This document shows, piece by piece, positions 23,153-28,508 of a stretch of 28,508 bases of DNA (its first letter is position 1; each line of letters opens with the position of its first letter). Under the pieces are notes generated by a model. That model did not search any database. It had not been told where the DNA came from and saw only the letters and a program-made list of their open reading frames with translations. Origin of the DNA: an uncultured Lachnospiraceae bacterium (GTDB lineage Bacteria; Bacillota; Clostridia; Lachnospirales; Lachnospiraceae); the NCBI GenBank assembly GCA_947382415.1, contig CANCYO010000036.1, positions 1 through 28,508 of the forward strand, written 5' to 3'. The translations under genes were made by a program, and so were the position numbers.

Positions 23153-25165
23153 ATGAGTAAAAACCTATTTATAGCAGAGAAACCGAGCGTGGCCAGAGAG
23201 TTTGCCTCCGCTCTGAAATTAAATATGCGCAAATTCGACGGATATCTGGAGTCTGAGGAGGCTATCGTGACATGGTGCGTGGGACATCTGGTTACCATGA
23301 GTTATCCTGAAGTTTATGACGAGAAATACCGTCGCTGGAGCTTTGATACCATCCCCTTCATCCCGGAGACCTTTCGCTATGAGGTCATTGAGAGCGCGGC
23401 CAAACAGTTTCGGACTGTGAGCGGACTTTTGAACCGACAGGATGTGGGGACAATTTATGTCTGTACGGACTCCGGGCGCGAGGGGGAGTATATCTACCGG
23501 CTGGTGGAGCAGCTCTCGGGTGTCCGGGGCAAGAGGCGTCTTAGGGTATGGATCGACTCCCAGACAGAGGAGGAGATTCTGCGCGGCATCCGGGAGGCGA
23601 AGGATCTCTCGGCCTATGACGCGCTGAGTGATGCCGCCTATCTGCGGGCCAAAGAAGATTATCTCATGGGCATCAATTTCTCCAGAGTCCTCACCTTAAA
23701 ATATGGAAGAACCGTAAAGAATTATCTCAAACGGGATCGGGCGGTGATCTCGGTGGGGCGCGTGATGACCTGTGTGCTTGGTATGATCGTGAACAGGGAG
23801 CGAGAGATCCGCTCCTTTGTAAAGACTCCTTTTTATCGCGTGTTGGGAGAGTTTGTGCTGCAGAATAAGCGCTTTACGGGAGAGTGGAAGGCGGTGGAGG
23901 GTTCTGTCTGTTATGCCTCGCCCGAGCTCTATAAAGAGAACGGTTTTAAGAAGAAGGAGTCGGCGCAGAAACTCATAGACCATCTTCAGAAGGAACCTGT
24001 GGGAGATATCACTGTAGAGGGGATCGAGCGAAAGAAGGAGAATAAGAATCCGCCCCTTCTCTATAATCTGGCCGAGCTGCAAAATGACTGTTCCAAATGG
24101 TTTAAGATCAGCCCCGACGAGACTCTGCGCATTGTCCAGGAGCTCTATGAGCGCAAGATGGTCACCTATCCGAGAACGGATGCCAGAGTGCTCTCCACGG
24201 CGGTGGCAAAGGAAATACATAAAAATATCGGCGGCCTTCGCAATTATGCGCAGACAGCACAGCTTGCGTCGGAAATCTTATCCGGGGACAGCTATAAAAA
24301 GATCGCAAAGACCCGCTATGTGAATGACAAACAGATCACGGATCATTACGCCATCATTCCCACAGGGCAGGGCCTGAACAATCTCAGAGGACTGCCGCCT
24401 GTCTCCGCCAATGTCTACGAGATGATTGCAAGACGGTTTCTGAGTATTTTTTATCCTCCGGCAGTGTATCAGAAATTTGCCCTTTGCATAAAAGTGAAGG
24501 AAGAGAAGTTTTTTGCGAATTTCAAGGTGCTGGCACAGGAAGGGTATCTGAAAGCATCCGCCTATTCTTTTAAGAAGAGCGGAGACAATTCTTCCGGAGA
24601 GAGTGGCGAGACGGAAGAAAAATGCGACGCGGAGCTTTGCGCCCTTTTGATGAAGCTCAAAAAAGGAGACTTGGTTTCCATCGACAAATATGAGATCAAG
24701 GAGGGGGAGACTACTCCGCCCAAGCGATATACCTCGGGAAGCATTATTTTAACTATGGAGAATGCCGGACAGTTTATCGAGGACGAGGAGCTGCGCGCCC
24801 AGATCAAGGGAAATGGCATCGGCACCAGCGCCACCCGCGCGGAAATCCTGAAAAAGCTGGTGAATATCGAGTATCTTGCCCTGAATAAAAAGACCCAGGT
24901 ATTGACGCCCACACTCATGGGAGAGATGATTTACGACGTTGTGGACGCCGCCATCAAGCCCCTTTTGAATCCGGCCCTCACCGCGAGCTGGGAGAAGGGA
25001 CTCGCTCAGGTGGCGGAGGGACAGATCACCTCAGAGGAGTACATGGGCAAGCTCAGCGATTTTGTGATCAGGCGCACCAACTATGTAAAGCAGATGAACA
25101 ATCAGGGAAATCTTTATGCGCAGTTTCAGGCGGCGGAAGCCAATTACAAGAAACAGAACAGGTAA
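23153..25165 (+). CDS. topB: Type IA DNA topoisomerase, topoisomerase III-like
   Basis: Enzyme that relaxes or decatenates DNA by single-strand passage. The 670-residue protein has an N-terminal TOPRIM domain with LFIAEKPSVAREF (metal-binding Glu) and TDSGREGEYIYR (Asp106). The second acid of the usual D-x-D is Gly108 here, a variant common in TopB of mobile and Firmicute origin. The catalytic tyrosine is Tyr339 in VTYPRTDARVLS. Further family blocks are HYAIIPTG and the GIGTSATRAEIL motif. There are no C-terminal zinc fingers, unlike TopA. The ribosome binding site is weak and the gene begins 3 bp after the ATPase stop. The chromosomal neighbourhood shows no integrase or relaxase, so I do not read it as part of an integrative element. 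Confidence 0.94.
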   Translation: MSKNLFIAEKPSVAREFASALKLNMRKFDGYLESEEAIVTWCVGHLVTMSYPEVYDEKYRRWSFDTIPFIPETFRYEVIESAAKQFRTVSGLLNRQDVGTIYVCTDSGREGEYIYRLVEQLSGVRGKRRLRVWIDSQTEEEILRGIREAKDLSAYDALSDAAYLRAKEDYLMGINFSRVLTLKYGRTVKNYLKRDRAVISVGRVMTCVLGMIVNREREIRSFVKTPFYRVLGEFVLQNKRFTGEWKAVEGSVCYASPELYKENGFKKKESAQKLIDHLQKEPVGDITVEGIERKKENKNPPLLYNLAELQNDCSKWFKISPDETLRIVQELYERKMVTYPRTDARVLSTAVAKEIHKNIGGLRNYAQTAQLASEILSGDSYKKIAKTRYVNDKQITDHYAIIPTGQGLNNLRGLPPVSANVYEMIARRFLSIFYPPAVYQKFALCIKVKEEKFFANFKVLAQEGYLKASAYSFKKSGDNSSGESGETEEKCDAELCALLMKLKKGDLVSIDKYEIKEGETTPPKRYTSGSIILTMENAGQFIEDEELRAQIKGNGIGTSATRAEILKKLVNIEYLALNKKTQVLTPTLMGEMIYDVVDAAIKPLLNPALTASWEKGLAQVAEGQITSEEYMGKLSDFVIRRTNYVKQMNNQGNLYAQFQAAEANYKKQNR

Positions 25166-25176
25166 GGAGGACAAAT

Positions 25177-25857
25177 ATGTTGCCGGGTATTACAGTGAAG
25201 GAATTGTATGATTTAAAGGAGACCATCGCGGCAGAGCTGTTTACGGATGTGACTTATCCGTGGGAGGTACTGCCTGCCATCCACGATTTTATTCTAAAGC
25301 TGGGAGCGGCGCTTCCAGAGGAGCTGTATGAGAAACGCGGTGAGGATATCTGGGTGGCAAAGAGCGCCAAAGTAGCTCCCACCGCCTGCCTGAACGGTCC
25401 GCTTATTATCGACGAGGAGGCCGAGATCAGGCACTGTGCCTTTATCCGGGGCAATGCCATTGTCGGAAAGGGCGCTGTGGTGGGCAACTCCACAGAGCTT
25501 AAGAATGTGGTGCTCTTCAATAAAGTTCAGGTGCCTCATTACAACTATGTGGGCGACAGTGTGCTGGGCTTTCGGGCGCATATGGGCGCAGGGTCCATCA
25601 CTTCCAATGTCAAGAGTGACAAGACTCCGGTTGTGGTCAAAGGCGAGGCGGACGGCGAATCATTTGCCATAGAGACCGGTTTAAAGAAAATGGGAGCCAT
25701 GCTGGGAGACCGCGTGGAGGTGGGCTGTAACAGTGTTTTGAATCCGGGAACCGTTGTCGGCAGGGATTCCAATATTTATCCTACCTCATGTGTGCGGGGC
25801 TTCATTCCCGCAAATCATATCTTTAAGAAAGAGTCTGAGATTACCGCCAAACGATGA
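25177..25857 (+). CDS. GlmU C-terminal-like hexapeptide-repeat protein
   Basis: A 226-residue left-handed beta-helix protein. Residues 1-60 are helical. The repeat region (about 60-215) shows hexapeptide spacing (V-A-P-T-A-C-L, I-V-G-K-G-A-V-V-G). It includes NSTELKNVVLF, VPHYNYVGDSVLG and AHMGAGSITSN, which resemble the acetyltransferase half of GlmU, including the region of its active-site histidine. The pyrophosphorylase half is missing altogether, so the frequent automatic name 'UDP-GlcNAc pyrophosphorylase' would mislead. It probably transfers an acetyl group to a sugar or sugar nucleotide, or acts as a structural trimer. AAGGAGG (25164-25170) is 6 bp from the ATG, and the gap to topB is 11 bp. 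It is the last gene of this run. Confidence 0.85.
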   Translation: MLPGITVKELYDLKETIAAELFTDVTYPWEVLPAIHDFILKLGAALPEELYEKRGEDIWVAKSAKVAPTACLNGPLIIDEEAEIRHCAFIRGNAIVGKGAVVGNSTELKNVVLFNKVQVPHYNYVGDSVLGFRAHMGAGSITSNVKSDKTPVVVKGEADGESFAIETGLKKMGAMLGDRVEVGCNSVLNPGTVVGRDSNIYPTSCVRGFIPANHIFKKESEITAKR

Positions 25858-25882
25858 GGGTAAAGCGATCAGGCAGAGAATA

Positions 25883-25911
25883 TTGACAGAATGCGGATTA
25901 TGGTGTATATT
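25883..25911 (+). promoter_or_regulatory. Consensus promoter of the TrpX-like ABC operon
   Basis: TTGACA (25883-25888), a 17-bp spacer and TATATT (25906-25911). Transcription would start near 25918, just before the hairpin at 25924. Confidence 0.8.
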
Positions 25912-25923
25912 TTACTGTGATTA

Positions 25924-25953
25924 TTTAGAGCTTTAATCAGTTAAAGCTCTAAA
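25924..25953 (+). promoter_or_regulatory. Perfect 13-bp hairpin at the 5' end of the ABC operon mRNA
   Basis: TTTAGAGCTTTAA (25924-25936), loop TCAG, and TTAAAGCTCTAAA (25941-25953). It begins about 6 nt after the predicted start site and ends 7 bp before AGGAGG (25961-25966). No T-run follows, so it is not a terminator. It could be a repressor operator or a 5' stabilising hairpin of the mRNA. The 30-bp perfect symmetry favours a selected element. Confidence 0.7.
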
Positions 25954-25974
25954 ATACCCAAGGAGGAGACAATT

Positions 25975-26940
25975 ATGAAAAAGAAAATGATGGCGCTTCT
26001 GCTTGTGACGGCACTGTCGGTTATGAGCCTGACAGGCTGTGGACAAAAGCAGGAAAAGGTTTACAATGTGGGTATCTGCCAGTTGGTTGAGCACGCGGCG
26101 CTGGACGCTGCAACTCAGGGCTTTCAGGACGCTCTGAAGGAGAAGCTGGGAGATCGGGTAAAGTTTAATCTGCAGAACGCTCAGGGAGAGCAGACGACTG
26201 CATCTACCATCTGCAATGGTTTTGTATCTGACGGGGTGGATCTGATTCTCGCCAATGCGACTTCGCCGCTTCAGGCTGCCGCTGCCGCAACCACTTCCAT
26301 ACCCATTCTGGGCACTTCCGTGACCGATTACGCCACTGCTCTGGAGATGAGCGACTGGACCGGAACCACCGGCAGAAATATCTCCGGAACCTCCGATCTG
26401 GCTCCCATTGCCGAGCAGGAGGATATGCTGGTTGAGCTTTTCCCCGATGCAAAGCAGGTTGGACTGCTGTATTGTTCCGCGGAGGCAAATTCCCTGTATC
26501 AGGTTGAGCTTTTCGGGGCTGCTCTGGAGGAGGACGGCATCGCTTACAAGACTTATCCTATCGCCGATACCAACGAGGTACAGGCGGTGACCACCGCCGC
26601 AGTAGGCGAGTGCGACGTGCTCTATATTCCCACCGACAATACGCTGGCGTCTGTCACTGAGACTGTTTATAATGTGGTGGGCCCCGCAAAAATTCCTGTG
26701 ATCGCAGGCGAGGAAGGTATCTGCGGCGGCTGCGGCGTGGCTACGCTTTCCATCAGTTATTACGATCTCGGCTATACCACCGGTGAGATGGCATATGAGA
26801 TCCTGGAGGGCGGTGCGGATATCTCCATCATGGATGTTCGATTTGCTCCCAATGTGACTAAGAAATACAATGAGAAGATCTGCGCAGAGCTTGGAATCAC
26901 CGTTCCGGAGGGCTATGTCGCGATCGAACTGCCTCAGTAA
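25975..26940 (+). CDS. ABC transporter substrate-binding lipoprotein, TrpX-like (ABC_sub_bind)
   Basis: A 321-residue binding lipoprotein. The signal peptide MKKKMMALLLVTALSVMS ends in the lipobox LTGC, with lipidated Cys22. The mature part begins GQKQEKVYNVGICQLVEHAALD and matches the PF04392 family: SDGVDLILANATSPLQAAAA, IPILGTSVTDY, YIPTDNTLASV, and IPVIAGEEG are all conserved positions. In streptococci and other Firmicutes this type is known as TrpX, a tryptophan importer component, but other members have other or unknown ligands. AGGAGG lies 8 bp before the ATG. It is followed by permease and ATPase genes, and is expressed from a consensus promoter with a hairpin leader. Tryptophan as ligand is inferred only from family membership. 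Confidence 0.93.
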   Translation: MKKKMMALLLVTALSVMSLTGCGQKQEKVYNVGICQLVEHAALDAATQGFQDALKEKLGDRVKFNLQNAQGEQTTASTICNGFVSDGVDLILANATSPLQAAAAATTSIPILGTSVTDYATALEMSDWTGTTGRNISGTSDLAPIAEQEDMLVELFPDAKQVGLLYCSAEANSLYQVELFGAALEEDGIAYKTYPIADTNEVQAVTTAAVGECDVLYIPTDNTLASVTETVYNVVGPAKIPVIAGEEGICGGCGVATLSISYYDLGYTTGEMAYEILEGGADISIMDVRFAPNVTKKYNEKICAELGITVPEGYVAIELPQ

Positions 26941-26974
26941 TAATAAGATTTTATTAAAGACAATATGATTTTAG

Positions 26975-27019
26975 GATAGGGATGGCGCCAGATGCGGTAT
27001 CCCTGTCTTTGAATCAGGG
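26975..27019 (+). promoter_or_regulatory. Alternative hairpins between binding protein and permease genes
   Basis: GATAGGGAT (26975-26983) pairs with ATCCCTGTC (26999-27007), 9 bp with one G-U pair and a 15-nt loop, followed by only TTT. The sequence CCCTG (27001-27005) can instead pair with CAGGG (27015-27019). The two hairpins exclude each other. The first may be a partial terminator or a 3' stabiliser that raises binding-protein output over the permease. Confidence 0.5.
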
Positions 27020-27036
27020 GAAAAAGGAGAGAGAAG

Positions 27037-27987
27037 ATGGAATACTTTTTGTCACTGAATCCTATGGCGCTTCTGCGCGCATGGCCGGGCTCCATCGCAC
27101 AGGGGATGATATGGGGCATTATGGCGCTGGGCGTTTATATCACTTTCCGGCTGCTGGACTTCGCAGATCTGACGGTGGACGGTTCCATTGCCACGGGCGC
27201 GGCGGTATCGGTTATGCTGATACGCGGCGGGGTCTCGCCGGTTCTGACCCTGCCCGTCGCTTTTGCAGCGGGTATGCTTGCAGGACTGGTGACGGGACTC
27301 CTGAATACCTCTCTGGGAATTCCGGGGATTCTGGCAAGTATTCTGACGCAGCTTTCCCTGTATTCGGTCAATCTGGTGATCATGGGAAAGGCCAATCAGC
27401 CTGTGAGTGTGGATAACTATCCCCTTGTGGTATCGCTGCGCTATGTGACGGATGGAACCACTGCGTCCAGACTTTTGTTCTTTGTGGGACTTGCGGTGTT
27501 TCTTGTGGTGCTGGTCGGAGTATTGTACTGGTATTTCGGGACGGAGAGCGGACAGGCTATCCGGGCCACGGGCTGCAATCCCAATATGGCCAGAGCCCAG
27601 GGGATCAACACTGACTTTGTCAAGGTGCTGGCCCTGATGATCTCCAATGGGATGGTAGGGCTTTGCGGCGCGTTCTACGCACAGTTTCAGGGTGCGTCCG
27701 ATGTCAATATGGGGCGCGGAGCCATTGTCATCGGTCTGGCTGCCGTGATCATCGGCGAGGTGCTCTTTGGCAAGTTTGCGGCGAAGCGGAAACTGGCCTT
27801 TGCGTTCACCCAATTGGCCGTGATATTCGGCGCTGTGATCTATTATATGGTTTATCAGTTTGTGCTCTGGCTGAAGATGCCATCGGATTATATGAAAATG
27901 TTCTCCGCCATCGTTGTGGCGCTGTTTTTGGCAATCCCTTATCTGAAGGATAAGCATATACGCAAGAGAGGGGTGGTCAAGGCATGA
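27037..27987 (+). CDS. ABC transporter permease, BPD_transp_2 (TrpY-like)
   Basis: A 316-residue permease with about eight hydrophobic segments, paired with the lipoprotein upstream and the ATPase downstream. Family features are IMALGVYITFRLLDFADLTVDGS, LNTSLGIPGILASILT, and the coupling region ATGCNPNMARAQGINT, followed by LALMISNGMVGLCGAFYAQFQG. This class also includes the LivH/RbsC permeases, but the LDFADLTVDGS wording is typical of partners of ABC_sub_bind proteins. AAGGAGAGAG lies just before the ATG. The stop overlaps the ATPase start (ATGA). Confidence 0.93.
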   Translation: MEYFLSLNPMALLRAWPGSIAQGMIWGIMALGVYITFRLLDFADLTVDGSIATGAAVSVMLIRGGVSPVLTLPVAFAAGMLAGLVTGLLNTSLGIPGILASILTQLSLYSVNLVIMGKANQPVSVDNYPLVVSLRYVTDGTTASRLLFFVGLAVFLVVLVGVLYWYFGTESGQAIRATGCNPNMARAQGINTDFVKVLALMISNGMVGLCGAFYAQFQGASDVNMGRGAIVIGLAAVIIGEVLFGKFAAKRKLAFAFTQLAVIFGAVIYYMVYQFVLWLKMPSDYMKMFSAIVVALFLAIPYLKDKHIRKRGVVKA

Positions 27988-28508
27988 GCAAGACGGGATA
28001 CGCACTCGAAATTGTAAACGTACACAAGATTTTTAACCGCGGAACCATCAATGAGAAGGTGGCGTTAAACGGTGTAAACCTGAATCTGAACCCCGGTGAT
28101 TTTGTCACCATCATCGGCGGAAACGGTGCGGGCAAATCTACGACGCTGAACGCTATCGCGGGAGTCTGGCCCACAGACGAGGGCCGGATCATCATCGACG
28201 GCGCTGACATCACCAGACTGGCGGAGCACAAGCGGGCCCCCTATCTGGGGAGAGTGTTTCAGGATCCCATGACGGGGACTGCCGCCACCATGGATATCGA
28301 GGAGAATCTGGCTATCGCGTACCGCAGAGGACAGAGACGTACTTTGAAATGGGGGATCTCGAAGGCGGAGCGTGAACTGTTTCGGGAAAAGCTGTGCGTT
28401 CTGGGACTGGGCCTGGAGGAGCGCATGACCAGCAAAGTCGGACTTTTGTCCGGCGGACAGAGGCAGGCCATCACGCTGCTCATGGCCTCTTTAAAGCAGC
28501 CCAAGCTG
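27984..28508 (+). CDS. ABC transporter ATP-binding protein, 5' part (TrpZ-like)
   Basis: The first 175 codons of the ATPase of the importer. Visible are Walker A GGNGAGKST (about residues 40-48), the Q-loop in GRVFQDPMTGTAATMD and the signature LSGGQRQA (about 160-167). The window ends before Walker B (DEP) and the switch histidine. The ATG overlaps the permease stop by ATGA. The wording FQDPMTGT, where most ABC proteins have FQ followed by variable residues, is characteristic of the class that partners ABC_sub_bind proteins. Confidence 0.94.
   Translation, partial: MSKTGYALEIVNVHKIFNRGTINEKVALNGVNLNLNPGDFVTIIGGNGAGKSTTLNAIAGVWPTDEGRIIIDGADITRLAEHKRAPYLGRVFQDPMTGTAATMDIEENLAIAYRRGQRRTLKWGISKAERELFREKLCVLGLGLEERMTSKVGLLSGGQRQAITLLMASLKQPKL

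Noticed and set aside
23468..23488. TOPRIM D-S-G in place of D-x-D as a sign of a dead topoisomerase
   Set aside because: The GREGE form is a common variant in functional TopB proteins; the catalytic tyrosine and remaining motifs are intact.
23153..25165. Topoisomerase as a marker of an integrative conjugative element
   Set aside because: No relaxase, integrase, type IV secretion or att-like repeats nearby, and the flanks are housekeeping genes.

Overview
This window looks like chromosomal DNA of an anaerobic Firmicute of the Lachnospiraceae (Clostridium cluster XIVa) type. The reasons are the short ACT-type SerA next to SerC, family-6 hypoxanthine-DNA glycosylase, a DUF1015 protein, an Rpn-family gene of the kind abundant in Lachnospiraceae, strong AGGAGG ribosome binding sites and sigma-A type promoters. 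Base composition looks balanced (not measured). I see no phage, IS element, CRISPR array or rRNA. The species is not identified.

Layout. (1) 1-2.6 kb: 3' part of acetolactate synthase large subunit (ilvB), then a membrane-anchored L,D-transpeptidase. (2) 2.6-6.4 kb: a promoter followed by serC, serA, a family-6 UDG-superfamily glycosylase coupled to serA by a GTGA overlap, and an unknown membrane protein. (3) 6.4-6.7 kb: a small unknown gene on the minus strand. (4) 6.7-11.46 kb: a well-bounded unit, promoter - DUF1015 protein - glgB (with an unusual lysine-rich tail) - MscS channel - strong terminator. (5) 11.5-13.5 kb: an HTH/transmembrane/zinc-ribbon regulator behind a repeated TCTACGA element, an internally shortened Rpn-family gene with a 12-bp tandem repeat, and tRNA-Thr(CGU) with its own promoter and terminator. 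(6) 13.5-15.1 kb, minus strand: ABC ATPase and permease of the NitT/TauT class, without a binding protein. (7) 15.1-17.7 kb: a cytosolic fusion of a ParB/sulfiredoxin-like domain to a BMP-type ligand-binding domain, overlapping a metallophosphoesterase gene. (8) 17.7-20.4 kb: argH and asd. (9) 20.4-25.9 kb: a tightly packed run of PAS-GGDEF-EAL protein, AAA/DUF234 ATPase, type IA topoisomerase and a GlmU-like hexapeptide protein. (10) 25.9 kb to the end: a TrpX-like lipoprotein, permease and partial ATPase of one ABC importer, behind a consensus promoter and a 13-bp perfect hairpin.

How genes work together. Much of the window is amino-acid metabolism: branched-chain (ilvB), serine (serC, serA), arginine (argH), and the aspartate family (asd), plus a TrpXYZ-like importer. 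The most unusual unit is the ParB-like/BMP fusion with its phosphoesterase partner. It has no signal peptide, so a domain normally found outside the cell appears to have been moved to the cytosol and joined to a fold that in other proteins binds nucleotides or acts as a kinase. I consider this the best candidate for an undescribed system. The DUF1015 protein, with an ADGHHR motif, may be a second member of the same broad fold.
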